Assembly (NCBI RefSeq): GCF_020523795.1
Contig: NZ_JAJALI010000005.1
Location: 124,001 to 188,000 of the forward strand
DNA length: 64,000 bases
Origin: Ancylobacter sp. Lp-2
Lineage (GTDB): Bacteria > Pseudomonadota > Alphaproteobacteria > Rhizobiales > Xanthobacteraceae
Direction: 5' to 3'
Below the pieces are notes generated by a model, which made no database searches, had not been told where the DNA came from, and saw nothing but the letters and a program-made list of their open reading frames with translations. Below, piece after piece: positions 1 to 8,378 of the stretch; positions within the stretch are counted from its first letter, which is position 1; every line of letters starts with the position of its first letter. The position numbers and the translations under genes are program-made.

Positions 1-405
1 GTGGCGGACGATGTCGAGCCGGCCGATGCCCATCATCCGCGCCGCCTCGATCTGGCCGGGCGGCACCGAGAGGAAGCCGGCGCGGAAGATCTCGGAGAAA
101 TAGGCGCCGCCATAGAGCGCCAGCCCGGCGATGCCGGCGGTGAGCGGCGTCAGGTCGAGGCCGAAGAACGGCCCGCCATAATAGATCACGAATAGCTGGA
201 TCAGGAACGGCGTGCCGCGCATCACCGCGACATAGAGCGTCAGCGGCGCCGCCAGCCAGCGATTGGTGAACAGCTGCAGCACCGCCACCGCGAGGCCGAT
301 GACGAGGCCGATGGCGGTGCCGGCGACCCAGATCAGGATGGTCAGCGCCATCCCGTCGAGGATCTCGCGCCAATTGTCGGTGAGGATGGCAGGATTGAAG
401 CTCAT
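1..405 (-). CDS. Polar amino acid ABC transporter permease, 3' end outside the window
   Basis: This is the N-terminal 135 codons of an inner-membrane permease of the HisM/HisQ type. The start ATG at 405-403 overlaps the stop of the upstream permease in an ATGA junction, so the two are translationally coupled. The translation shows hydrophobic segments, a RGTPFLIQ-like stretch typical of the family, and ends inside the EAA loop (EAARMMGIG), where the window stops. The pair would form the heterodimeric channel of a polar amino acid importer whose ATPase and binding protein must lie left of the window. The family assignment is firm; the substrate is unknown. Confidence 0.85.
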   Translation of the reverse strand, partial: MSFNPAILTDNWREILDGMALTILIWVAGTAIGLVIGLAVAVLQLFTNRWLAAPLTLYVAVMRGTPFLIQLFVIYYGGPFFGLDLTPLTAGIAGLALYGGAYFSEIFRAGFLSVPPGQIEAARMMGIGRLDIVRH

Positions 406-1061
406 CGCGCCGTCTCCAGCCGGAAGCGGCTCTCGGCGAATCTGCCGATAAGCGAGATGGCGCCGTTGATGACGAAATAGATCGCCCCGGCGGTCAGGTA
501 GATCTCCAGCGGCTGGAAGGTGGAGGTGGCGATGTTCTGCGCCAGCCGCGTCAGCTCGAGCACGCCGACCACCGAGATCAGCGAGGAGGCCTTCACCATC
601 ATCGTGGTCTCGTTGACCAGCGAGGGCAGCGTCAGGCGCACCGCCAGCGGCACCTCGATGCGGGTGAGGATCCGCGCCCGGCCTAAGCCCACCATGCGCG
701 CCGCCTCGATCAGCCCGGGCGGGATGCCGAGGAAGCCGCCGCGCAGGATCTCGGCGAGATAGGCGCCGGTGCACAGAGCGAGCGTGCCTACCGCCGCCAC
801 CGAGGAGGGCACGTTCACCCCGATCAGCGGCAGGCAGTAATAGGAGATCAGCAACTGCACCAGCAGCGGCACGCCGCGGAAGAAGCTGACATAGAAGGCG
901 GAAAAGCCGCGCCCCAGCCGCGAGGACGACAGCCCGGCCGCGCAGACCAGCGTGCCGATGCAGAAGCCGATCGCCACCGAGCTCAGCGAATAGATCACCG
1001 TCCACACCGAGGCCTGCAACAGCATCGGCAGCGATTTGATGATCAGGTTGACATCGAACAT
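402..1061 (-). CDS. Polar amino acid ABC transporter permease (HisM/HisQ family)
   Basis: A 219-residue inner-membrane permease, a normal length for the family. Hydrophobic segments start at about residue 10, a conserved FFRGVPLLVQ stretch lies at residues 60-69, and the EAA motif that contacts the ATPase begins at residue 119 (EAARMVGLG). Its stop overlaps the next permease start by ATGA. It lies 116 bp downstream of the monooxygenase on the same strand, so the three genes may form one transcript. Pairing a flavin monooxygenase with a polar amino acid importer suggests uptake and oxidative opening of a modified amino acid, possibly one containing sulfur, but this is inference from context. 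Confidence 0.88.
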   Translation of the reverse strand: MFDVNLIIKSLPMLLQASVWTVIYSLSSVAIGFCIGTLVCAAGLSSSRLGRGFSAFYVSFFRGVPLLVQLLISYYCLPLIGVNVPSSVAAVGTLALCTGAYLAEILRGGFLGIPPGLIEAARMVGLGRARILTRIEVPLAVRLTLPSLVNETTMMVKASSLISVVGVLELTRLAQNIATSTFQPLEIYLTAGAIYFVINGAISLIGRFAESRFRLETAR

Positions 1062-1177
1062 TCAGTTTCTCGGACAGGAACGGGCGGGCAGCGGGCGGCA
1101 CCAGCCACCCCAGCTGACGCAGCGTAGCAAGATGCCCGCCAACCTTGTATCGACCAACCTTGTATCCGCCACGCGCG

Positions 1178-2548
1178 TCACGCGGGCACCGGGCCGCCGC
1201 GCTGGCGCCGGGCCCGCGCATAGCGGTTCTCAGGCACCGGCAGGCCGAGATTGGCGCGCAGCGTGGCGCCCTCATACTCGTCGCGGAACAGCCCGCGCCG
1301 GCGCAGCTCGGGCACCACCAGCTCGGTGAAGTCCTCCAGCGCGGCGGGCAGCGTCGGGCACATCACGATGAAGCCGTCGGCGGCGCGGCCCTGGAACCAC
1401 TCCTCCATGAAGTCGGCCACCACCGCCGGCGTGCCGGTGATGCCGTTGCCGGTGTGCTTCTCGCTGAACCGGCGGATCAGCTCGCCCACCGTGTGGCCCT
1501 TCATCACGAAGTCGGTCAGTTCGTCGAACAGCGCCTTCGAACCCTTTGGCGCCGCCGGCAGCCGGTCCTTCGGGAACGGCGCGTCGAGCGGCACGCCGGA
1601 GAGATCGGCCTCGAGGAATTCGGCCAGCATCGCCCGGCCGACATCCGGGTGCAGCTTGTCGGCGAGATACTCCACCTTCTCGCGCGCTTCCGCCTCGGTG
1701 CGCCCGACATTGATCACCACGCCCGGCATCACCTTCAGCTCGTCGGGATGGCGGCCGAAGGCGCCCATGCGGTCCTTCAGCGTCGCGTAGAAATCCTGGC
1801 TGCGCTTGAGGTTGGAGGCCAGCGAGAACACCACTTCCGCCGTCTCCGCCGCCAGCTCGATGCCGGCCTCCGAGCCGCCGGCCTGGGCGATCACCGGCCG
1901 GCCCTGCGGCGAGGCGGCGATGTTCAGCGGGCCGCGCACCTGGAAGTGCTTGCCCTTGTGGTTGAGCGTGTGGAGCTTGTCCTTGTCGTAATAGACGCCG
2001 GTCTCGCGGTCGAGCTTGAGCGCGTCGGCCTCGTAGCTGTCCCACAGCCCGAACACCACGTCGACGAACTCCTTGCCGCGCTCGTAGCGCAGCGCGTGCG
2101 GGTCGAGCCCCTCGCGGTTGAAATTGTAGCCGGTCTCGTCATGGTCGGAGGTGACGACGTTCCAGCAGGCCCGCCCGCCCGACAGATGGTCGATGGAGGC
2201 GAAGATGCGGGCGAGGTTGAACGGCTCGTAATAGGAGGTCGAGGCGGTGGCGACGAGGCCGAGCTTCGAGGTCGAGACCGCCAGCGCCGAGAGCAGGGAG
2301 AGCGGCTCGAAGCGGTTCATCTTGGTCGGCAGGCGGCACAGCGCCTCCGGGTCGCCGATGGCGGCGGCCGGCGAATCCGCCAGGAACATGAAGTCGAACT
2401 TCGCGGCTTCCGAGATCTCGGCCACCTTGTGCAGATGGCGGAAATCGTTGGCGCCGTTGACGTCGCTGCCGGGATGCAGCCAGCCGGCCGGGTTGTAGCC
2501 GAAGGTGTAGACGAAGGTCCCGAGCTTCAACTTGTCCGCGCGCGCCAT
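1178..2548 (-). CDS. LLM-class FMN-dependent monooxygenase, NtaA/SnaA/DszA family
   Basis: A 456-residue cytoplasmic flavoprotein of the bacterial luciferase-like fold. The N-terminal strand (LGTFVYTFGYNPAGWLHP), the LADSPAA segment, the TASTSYYEPFNLAR stretch and the GGRACWNVVTS segment are hallmarks of the NtaA/DszA subgroup, which oxidises substrates such as nitrilotriacetate, sulfones or sulfur-substituted amino acids using FMNH2 and O2. The start follows an AGGGAGG Shine-Dalgarno with good spacing. No flavin reductase is adjacent, so reduced flavin must come from elsewhere. A second member of the family is at 42925-44271. The substrate is not determinable; the neighbouring amino acid permeases hint at an amino acid derivative. 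Confidence 0.88.
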   Translation of the reverse strand: MARADKLKLGTFVYTFGYNPAGWLHPGSDVNGANDFRHLHKVAEISEAAKFDFMFLADSPAAAIGDPEALCRLPTKMNRFEPLSLLSALAVSTSKLGLVATASTSYYEPFNLARIFASIDHLSGGRACWNVVTSDHDETGYNFNREGLDPHALRYERGKEFVDVVFGLWDSYEADALKLDRETGVYYDKDKLHTLNHKGKHFQVRGPLNIAASPQGRPVIAQAGGSEAGIELAAETAEVVFSLASNLKRSQDFYATLKDRMGAFGRHPDELKVMPGVVINVGRTEAEAREKVEYLADKLHPDVGRAMLAEFLEADLSGVPLDAPFPKDRLPAAPKGSKALFDELTDFVMKGHTVGELIRRFSEKHTGNGITGTPAVVADFMEEWFQGRAADGFIVMCPTLPAALEDFTELVVPELRRRGLFRDEYEGATLRANLGLPVPENRYARARRQRGGPVPA

Positions 2549-2863
2549 GCTGCCACCTCCCTGAGCGCCGCCATTTTATTTGTATAGACGTATTTGTCGA
2601 GGTTGCGGCGCCCTTGCCCACAACCGACCATCGGCTAGTCCCGCCGCCACGCGCCCCGGCGGCAGGGGAACGCGCGAGCGGAACCAGCGCGCTGCGATAG
2701 CATGACGACGCCCGGCGCTGGAAGTCGGGGTCTTTGCGCAGCCGGTCCTCCAGCGCGACAGGCGGCGCGGCCCTCGGTTGCGACCGGCCGGCAAAAGCAA
2801 AAGGGCGGCCCTGGGGCCGCCCTCTCGCACGATGTGAGAATGGCGAGCGCGCGCCCGCCGGCG
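2549..2863. other. Intergenic region with candidate promoter repeats and a terminator
   Basis: These 315 bp separate the monooxygenase start from the PxpC stop; both genes read leftwards. The segment nearest the monooxygenase is unusually AT-rich and carries a direct repeat TATTTGT at 2577-2583 and 2591-2597, offset by 14 bases, a candidate promoter or operator for that gene. The right part holds the terminator described separately. No coding signal was seen in between. Confidence 0.4.
2802..2823 (-). terminator. Intrinsic terminator of the biotin carboxylase/pxpBC operon
   Basis: A perfect 9-bp GC-rich stem (2802-2810 with 2815-2823) and a four-base loop. Read on the minus strand it is followed by a T-rich tail (TTTTGCTTTTGC). 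It lies 40 bp after the PxpC stop codon, in the right orientation to end that operon. Confidence 0.8.
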
Positions 2864-3847
2864 TCAGATCAGCTCGGCGAGCCGGGCGAGGCGCGCCTTC
2901 TCCACCGCGCGGGCGGCGAGCGCCTCCTCCAGCGTGACCGACTGGAAGCGCACCGGCTGGTGCGGCTGCAACTGGCCGATCAGGTCCATGTCGGCGGAGA
3001 TCACCGTGCCGATCATGAAATAGCCGCCGCCCGACACCGCGTCGCGGTGCAGCACGATCGGCTCGGTGCCGCCCGGCACCTGGATCGAGCCATAGGGATA
3101 GCAGCTGTCGACGATGTTGGAGGGGTCGGAGCCGGCGCCGAAGGGCTGCTGGCGCGGCACGAAGTCGAGCTTCTTGCCGCCGCGGAAGCGATAGCCGATG
3201 CGGTCGGCCTCCGGCGCCACCTTCCAGGTATCCTCGAAGAAGCCGGCCTGCGCACCTTCCGTGATGCGGTGCCAGTAGAGGCCCGGCACCACGCGGATCT
3301 CCACCCCGCTCTCCTGCACCGGGCGGCGGCCTTCCTTCGGCAGGCTCGTGCCCTCGCGGCCAGGGCCGGTCGGGGCGCCGAGCGGCACCACGTCGCCGGC
3401 CTTCAGCGCCCGACCCTCGAAGCCGCCCAGCGCGCCGAGCGCGTAGGTGGAGCGCGAGCCCAGCACCTCCGGCACGTCGATGCCGCCGGCAATGGCGATA
3501 TAGGCGCGCGCGCCGCCCTTCAGGAAGGCGAAGGACAGCACCTGCCCCGCCTTCACCGCGAAGGCGGTCCACAGCGGCTGCTCGACGCCGTCGAGCTTGG
3601 GCGGCAGCTCGGCGCCGGTGATCGCCACCAGCGCGTCGGCGGAAAAGCGCAGTTCCGGGCCGAGGAACACCGCCTCCAGCCCGGCGGCGCCGTCCGCATT
3701 GCCGACCAGCCGGTTGGCGGCGATCAGCGCGAAGCGGTCCATGGCGCCGGAGAGCGGCAGGCCGAGATGGTAGTAGCCGGGACGGCCAAGGTCCTGCACG
3801 GTGGTGGCGAGGCCGGGCTTGACGACCTCGAAGGAGCGCTCAGCCAT
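2864..3847 (-). CDS. pxpC: 5-oxoprolinase subunit C family protein (KipA/AHS2, biotin-dependent carboxyltransferase domain)
   Basis: A 327-residue protein of the PxpC/KipA family, homologous to the second half of the urea carboxylase carboxyltransferase domain. The N-terminal VKPGLATTVQDLGRPGY stretch, the GAMDRFALIAANRLVGN segment and the AIAGGIDVP motif are diagnostic. It overlaps pxpB by 8 bp and is the last gene of an operon with a biotin carrier and a biotin carboxylase. PxpB and PxpC form a complex in known systems; with PxpA they hydrolyse 5-oxoproline. The biotin genes leave open that this copy acts as the carboxyltransferase of a biotin-dependent enzyme. Confidence 0.88.
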   Translation of the reverse strand: MAERSFEVVKPGLATTVQDLGRPGYYHLGLPLSGAMDRFALIAANRLVGNADGAAGLEAVFLGPELRFSADALVAITGAELPPKLDGVEQPLWTAFAVKAGQVLSFAFLKGGARAYIAIAGGIDVPEVLGSRSTYALGALGGFEGRALKAGDVVPLGAPTGPGREGTSLPKEGRRPVQESGVEIRVVPGLYWHRITEGAQAGFFEDTWKVAPEADRIGYRFRGGKKLDFVPRQQPFGAGSDPSNIVDSCYPYGSIQVPGGTEPIVLHRDAVSGGGYFMIGTVISADMDLIGQLQPHQPVRFQSVTLEEALAARAVEKARLARLAELI

Positions 3848-4709
3848 TGAGGGCCTCCAGCAGCTTGGCGTTGGTGCCGGCGGGATCGGCGGTGAAGGCG
3901 TCGAGCGAGAACGTCACCGGCACGATCTTCGGCACGAAGGTCCCGTCCTCGATCGCCGCGACGGTGGCGTCGTATTCCTCGCGCTCGATCGGGCGGAACT
4001 TCAGGATGTCGCCGGGGCGGAAGATCATCAGCTCCTTGAGATAGCTGATCTTTCCCGCCGGGTCGTAGATCGGCATCGGGGTGACGCCGAACATCTGGTA
4101 GCCGCCGGCGCCGCGCACCGAGTAGATGCAGCCGAAGCAGCCGCCATGGCCGATGGTGAGGCGCGGCGTGTCGGTGCGCGGGCGCAGATATTTCGGCACC
4201 TCGATCTGCTTCTCGCGCTCCACCAGCTGGTAGGTGAAGGGCAGGCCGGCGACGAAACCGACCATGGAGACGAACCAGGGCGAGGCGGCATGCGCGGCGA
4301 TGAAGCTGGCGACGTCCGGGTAGTTGTTCACCCGCGCCGCATATTCGAGGTCGGTGGCGTCCGGGTCCTGGTGGCGCTCGCGGAAGCGCATCAGCGTCTC
4401 GCGGGTCCACGGGTCGTCATAGAGCACGGGGATCTCGATGATCCGGGTCTCGATGGTCTTCTCGGCGCTTTCCGCCGCCGCCTCGAAGCCCTTCAGCCGG
4501 TCCATCAGCACCTGCGGCGCGATCACGTCCGGGTCGAACTTGATCTGGAACGAGGCGTTGGCCGGGCAGATCTCGGTGACGCCGGCGATATCCGCCTCGC
4601 GCACCGCCGTGGTCATGGACAGGCTCTTGAAGAAGGCCTCCAGCGACATTTCCTCGTCGACCTCGACGAAGATGTGCTCGTCGCCGCCGAATGAATAGCG
4701 CGTCTGCAT
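3840..4709 (-). CDS. pxpB: 5-oxoprolinase subunit B family protein (KipI/AHS1)
   Basis: A 289-residue KipI/PxpB-type protein, homologous to the first half of the urea carboxylase carboxyltransferase domain. Diagnostic stretches are YSFGGDEHIFVE at the N-terminus, EIPVLYDDP near the middle, the FVAGLPFTY segment and PRLTIGHGG, all typical of AHS1. It is somewhat longer than the E. coli protein. It starts 12 bp after the biotin carboxylase stop and overlaps pxpC by 8 bp, so the products are made together. The protein is cytoplasmic; the family call is firm, the substrate (5-oxoproline, another lactam, or a urea-like amide) is not. Confidence 0.88.
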   Translation of the reverse strand: MQTRYSFGGDEHIFVEVDEEMSLEAFFKSLSMTTAVREADIAGVTEICPANASFQIKFDPDVIAPQVLMDRLKGFEAAAESAEKTIETRIIEIPVLYDDPWTRETLMRFRERHQDPDATDLEYAARVNNYPDVASFIAAHAASPWFVSMVGFVAGLPFTYQLVEREKQIEVPKYLRPRTDTPRLTIGHGGCFGCIYSVRGAGGYQMFGVTPMPIYDPAGKISYLKELMIFRPGDILKFRPIEREEYDATVAAIEDGTFVPKIVPVTFSLDAFTADPAGTNAKLLEALNG

Positions 4710-4721
4710 TCCGGGCGGTCC

Positions 4722-6113
4722 TCAGGCTGTTGTGGCGGGAACGGGCGAAGCGGGAGCAGCGAGAGGCGCGGCGGCCAGCCACTCCTCCAGCCAGCGCGTA
4801 TGCACGGCGCCGGCCAACACCGCCGGGTCGGCGGCGAGCGCGCGGTGCAGCGGCGCGGTGGTCGGCAGCCCCTCGACGCGGAGCTCGCCCAGCGCGCGGT
4901 CGAGCCGGACGATCGCGGCGGCGCGACTGTCGTCATGGGCGATCAGCTTGCCGAGCAGCGAATCGTAGAAGGGCGGCACGGTGTAGCCGGCATAGAGCAG
5001 CGTGTCGAAGCGCACCCCGAAGCCGCCCGGCAAAGCGAGCCCGGCCACCGTGCCGGGGGACGGGCGGAAATCGGCGGTCGGGTCCTCGGCGCAGATGCGC
5101 GCCTCCACCGCATGGCCGCGCAGCACGATGTCCTCCTGCCGCAGCGCCAGTTTTTCGCCCATGGCGATCTTGATCATCGCCCGCACCAGGTCGACCCCGG
5201 TCACCATTTCGGTCACCGGGTGCTCCACCTGGATGCGGGTGTTCATCTCGATGAAGAAGAACTCGCCGGTAACGTCGTCGAACAGATATTCCAGCGTGCC
5301 GGCGCCACGATAGGCGACCCGCTCGGCGAGCCGCACGGCGGACGCACACAAGGCGAGGCGCTGCTCATTCGTCAGGCAGGCGGCGGGCGCCTCCTCCCAC
5401 ACCTTCTGGCGGCGGCGCTGCAGCGAGCATTCGCGCTCGAACAGGTGCACCGCCCGCTCCCCGTCGCCGAGCACCTGCACCTCGATGTGGCGGGCGCGGC
5501 CGATGAAGCGCTCGAGATAGAGTCCACCATCACCGAAGGCGGCACGCGCCTCCCCGCTCGCCTGCGGGAACAGCGTCGAGAGTTCCGCCTCGTCGCGGGC
5601 GACGCGGATGCCGCGCCCGCCGCCGCCGGCGGATGCCTTGATCATCACGGGATAGCCGATGCGCGCCGCCTCGACCCTGGCGGTGTCGAGGTCGGCAACC
5701 ACGCCCTCGGTGCCGGGCACGGTCGGCACGCCCGCCGCCTGCGCCTCCTGGCGGGCGCGGGCCTTGTCGCCCATCTGGCGGATGGTCTCCGGCTTCGGCC
5801 CGATGAAGACCAGGCCGGCCTTCTCCACCATGTCAGCGAACTCGGCATTCTCCGACAGGAAGCCGTAGCCGGGATGCACGGCGTCGCAACCGGCCTCCAG
5901 CGCCGCGCGCACCACCGCCTCCTTGTTGAGATAGGACTTGGTGGCATGGGCCGGGCCAACGGGGGCGACAGCGTCGGCGAGCCTGGCGGCCAGCATGTCG
6001 CCATCGGCGGCGCTCACCGCCTGCACGGTGCGCAGCCCCAGCTCGCGGGCGGCGCGGATCACCCGCACCGCGATCTCGCCGCGGTTGGCGATGAAGATCG
6101 ACGTCACGCCCAT
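4722..6113 (-). CDS. Biotin carboxylase subunit (AccC-like)
   Basis: A 463-residue ATP-grasp biotin carboxylase. It begins IFIANRGEIAVRVIRAA, has HPGYGFLSEN, the glycine-rich ATP loop KASAGGGGRGI, a FIEMNTRIQVEHPVTE catalytic stretch and a C-terminal carboxylase domain. The open frame runs further upstream, but the ATG at 6113 fits the family start and lies two bases after the biotin carrier stop, so coupling is likely. It would carboxylate the carrier's biotin with bicarbonate and ATP. Because the operon lacks acetyl-CoA carboxylase AccA/AccD but has KipI/KipA proteins, it probably serves a urea-carboxylase-like or lactam-specific enzyme rather than fatty acid synthesis. Confidence 0.9.
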   Translation of the reverse strand: MGVTSIFIANRGEIAVRVIRAARELGLRTVQAVSAADGDMLAARLADAVAPVGPAHATKSYLNKEAVVRAALEAGCDAVHPGYGFLSENAEFADMVEKAGLVFIGPKPETIRQMGDKARARQEAQAAGVPTVPGTEGVVADLDTARVEAARIGYPVMIKASAGGGGRGIRVARDEAELSTLFPQASGEARAAFGDGGLYLERFIGRARHIEVQVLGDGERAVHLFERECSLQRRRQKVWEEAPAACLTNEQRLALCASAVRLAERVAYRGAGTLEYLFDDVTGEFFFIEMNTRIQVEHPVTEMVTGVDLVRAMIKIAMGEKLALRQEDIVLRGHAVEARICAEDPTADFRPSPGTVAGLALPGGFGVRFDTLLYAGYTVPPFYDSLLGKLIAHDDSRAAAIVRLDRALGELRVEGLPTTAPLHRALAADPAVLAGAVHTRWLEEWLAAAPLAAPASPVPATTA

Positions 6114-6115
6114 GA

Positions 6116-6355
6116 TCAGGCGTCGAGGTCGTAGAGCGGCTGGCCGGCCATCACGGCGTCCTCGTTCTCCACATGGAAGGCGACGAGCGTGCCGGCTTCC
6201 TCGGCGACCACCGGGGTGAACGACTTCATCACCTCGATCAGGCCGATGGTGTCGCCCACCGCCACCGCGTCGCCTTCCGACTTGAAGACCGGCTCGCCGG
6301 GCGCGGAAGCCCGGTAGAAGGTGCCCGGAAGCGGTGCCTGTATCGTCTTCGCCAT
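6116..6355 (-). CDS. Biotin carboxyl carrier protein, short form
   Basis: A 79-residue protein consisting almost only of a biotinyl domain. The acceptor lysine is K44 in IEVMKSF, which matches the usual [A/V]MK motif, and the C-terminal AGQPLYDLD strand is typical. It lacks the long N-terminal region and linker of AccB, as do carriers dedicated to alternative biotin enzymes. It is the first gene of the minus-strand operon carrier, biotin carboxylase, pxpB, pxpC. A longer upstream frame exists but would run under the divergent LysR gene and is not credible. Confidence 0.85.
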   Translation of the reverse strand: MAKTIQAPLPGTFYRASAPGEPVFKSEGDAVAVGDTIGLIEVMKSFTPVVAEEAGTLVAFHVENEDAVMAGQPLYDLDA

Positions 6356-6505
6356 CGCGTGTCGTCCATCGAAGCTGTGGGCCAAAGCTGCGGGGAGAGT
6401 TGCAAAAGACGTTCCGGCCGAGAAGTAGCAATAAGGAATTCGGGACATCAGAAAATCAGATAGCATGGCGGAAAAGGGCCGGAACGGCCTCATTCCGAGG
6501 GACTG
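6356..6505. promoter_or_regulatory. Divergent promoter region between the biotin carrier operon and lysR
   Basis: These 150 bp lie between two divergent starts, the classic arrangement in which a LysR protein controls the operon it diverges from. The right half is AT-richer than its surroundings, with an ATCAGAAAATCAGAT repeat near 6448-6462 and a TTGC...GCAA dyad with a wide spacer near 6402-6432. I could not define a single convincing T-N11-A box. Confidence 0.4.
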
Positions 6506-7528
6506 ATGTCGATTTCTCTGAAGCAGATCCGCTATTTCGTCGCCGCCGCCGAGACCGGGCGGATCAGCCAGGCGGCGGTGGAGCTCAACGTCTCGCAATC
6601 GGCGGTCACCGCCGCCATCCAGCAGCTGGAGGCGATGCTCGGCTCGCGGCTGCTCGACCGCACCCCCACCGGGGTAAGCGTCACGCTGGAGGGCAGCCGC
6701 TTCCTGCTGCAGGGCCGGCAGATCCTCACCCAGGTGGCGGAGGCGGTGCGCGACGCCCGCCATTCCACCGTGCCGATCGCCGGCACGGTGCGGGTCGGCG
6801 TCACCTACACCGTGTCGGGCTATTTCCTGCCGCGCCACCACATCCGCTTCCAGTCGAGCTTTCCCGGCATCACCATCGAGCTGTTCGAGGCGCCGCGCTC
6901 GGTGGTCGAGCAGGCGCTGGTCGACGGCGCGCTCGATGTCGCGGTGCTGCTGGTGTCGAACCTGAAGGACGACGAGCATCTCGCCAGCCAGCTGCTGCTG
7001 CGCTCGGCGCGCCGGCTGTGGCTCGCCCCGTCGCATCCGCTGACCCGGCCGGAGCGGGTGCGGCTCGCCGACATCGCCCGCTACCCCTATGTCATGCTCA
7101 CCGTCGACGAGGCCAAGCACACCGCGCTGCGCTACTGGACGGCGCAGGGGCTGGAGCCCAACGCCATCTTCCGCACCTCCTCGGTGGAGGCGGTGCGCTC
7201 CATGGTCGGCGGCGGCATGGGCGTCACCGTGCTGTCCGATCTCGTCTACCGGCCCTGGTCGCTGGAAGGCCAGCGCATCGAGTTGCGCGACGTCGCCGAC
7301 GAGGTGCCGAGCATGGATGTCGGCCTCGCCTGGCGGCGCGACGCCGTGCTCACCCCGGCGACGCAGGCCTTCTGCGACTTCCTGCGCTTCGCGGTGGCGG
7401 GCGACAGCGCCGGCCGCGCCGCGCCCTCCTCGGATCCGCGCGGCGTGGCGGGAAACATGGCCGGGGGTGCGACCGGCGACCTGCCCGGCGAGATGGCGCC
7501 GGACATCGCCGGAGACATCGAAAATTGA
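6506..7528 (+). CDS. LysR family transcriptional regulator
   Basis: A 340-residue regulator. Residues 1-60 form the winged helix-turn-helix (LKQIRYFVAAAETGRIS, then QAAVELNVSQSAVT), followed by the linker helix and a two-lobed effector-binding domain from about residue 90 to 300. It starts after GAGGGACTG. It diverges from the biotin carboxylase/pxpBC operon and lies just upstream of pxpA, so it probably senses the substrate or product of that pathway and controls both sides. The last 40 residues are an odd low-complexity tail rich in Gly, Ala, Asp and Met that most LysR proteins lack. Confidence 0.9.
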   Translation: MSISLKQIRYFVAAAETGRISQAAVELNVSQSAVTAAIQQLEAMLGSRLLDRTPTGVSVTLEGSRFLLQGRQILTQVAEAVRDARHSTVPIAGTVRVGVTYTVSGYFLPRHHIRFQSSFPGITIELFEAPRSVVEQALVDGALDVAVLLVSNLKDDEHLASQLLLRSARRLWLAPSHPLTRPERVRLADIARYPYVMLTVDEAKHTALRYWTAQGLEPNAIFRTSSVEAVRSMVGGGMGVTVLSDLVYRPWSLEGQRIELRDVADEVPSMDVGLAWRRDAVLTPATQAFCDFLRFAVAGDSAGRAAPSSDPRGVAGNMAGGATGDLPGEMAPDIAGDIEN

Positions 7529-7629
7529 GATATCGGCTTCCGTTTAATACGATTTGACGCTGGCCGCCCGGCTTCGCCACGCTTCGCACCCATCGAATGG
7601 ACCTCGAACGGGCATCAAGGAGCGTGGCA

Positions 7630-8355
7630 ATGGGCGTCGTCATCAATTGCGACATGGGCGAGGCTTTCGGCCTGTATCGCTGCGGCGACGATGCCGGCAT
7701 CATGCCGCATATCGACATCGGCAACGTCGCCTGCGGCTTCCACGCCGCCGATCCGGTGGTGATGCGCGAGACGGTGCGCCTCGCCGCCGCGCAGGGGGTG
7801 GCGGTCGGCGCCCACCCGTCCTTCCCGGACCTGCAGGGCTTCGGGCGCCGCGACATGGCGATGGGCCGCGAGGAGCTCGCTGCCTGCGTGCTCTACCAGA
7901 TCGGCGCGCTGAAGGGCTTCCTCGACGCCGCCGGGCTGAAGCTCAACCATCTGAAGCCGCACGGCGCCCTCTATGGCGCGGCGATGCGGCGCGAGGAGGT
8001 GGCGCAGGCCATCGCCGACGCCGCCTCGGTCTACGACCTGCCGGTGATCGGCATGGCCGGCACGCTGCACGAGGAGGTCTATCGCGCCCGCGGCCTGACC
8101 TTCGTGTCGGAATATTACGCCGACCTCGACTACGACCCGTCCGGCGCGCTGATCATCACCCGCGAGCACCCGGCCCGCGACCCGGTCGAGGCGGCGCGCC
8201 GCGCCGTGCGCATGCTGACCGAAGGCAAGGCCACCACCATTGACGGCCGCGACTTCGACCTCAAGGCGGAGACCATCTGCATCCACTCCGACACCCCCAA
8301 CGCCGTCGAGCTGGCCCGGGCCGTGAAGGAAGCGGTGCAGCCCTGGCACGCCTGA
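7630..8355 (+). CDS. pxpA: 5-oxoprolinase subunit A (LamB/YcsF family)
   Basis: A 241-residue YcsF family protein. It starts with the signature NCDMGEAFG, and has NVACGFHAADP at residues 32-42, GAHPSFPD and HLKPHGALY at 107-115, and CIHSDTPNA near the end, the conserved acidic and histidine residues of this family. The chosen ATG at 7630 follows AAGGAG with 7-bp spacing; an upstream start at 7597 has no such site. PxpA with PxpB and PxpC hydrolyses 5-oxoproline to glutamate with ATP. Here pxpA sits on the opposite strand from pxpBC, on the far side of the LysR gene. Confidence 0.9.
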   Translation: MGVVINCDMGEAFGLYRCGDDAGIMPHIDIGNVACGFHAADPVVMRETVRLAAAQGVAVGAHPSFPDLQGFGRRDMAMGREELAACVLYQIGALKGFLDAAGLKLNHLKPHGALYGAAMRREEVAQAIADAASVYDLPVIGMAGTLHEEVYRARGLTFVSEYYADLDYDPSGALIITREHPARDPVEAARRAVRMLTEGKATTIDGRDFDLKAETICIHSDTPNAVELARAVKEAVQPWHA

Positions 8356-8378
8356 ACGCGCCCTCGCCTTCGCCCCGC

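Noticed and set aside
6114..6431. N-terminal extension of the biotin carboxylase frame up to 6431.
   Set aside because: It would overlap the whole biotin carrier gene in another frame; the ATG at 6113 fits the family start.
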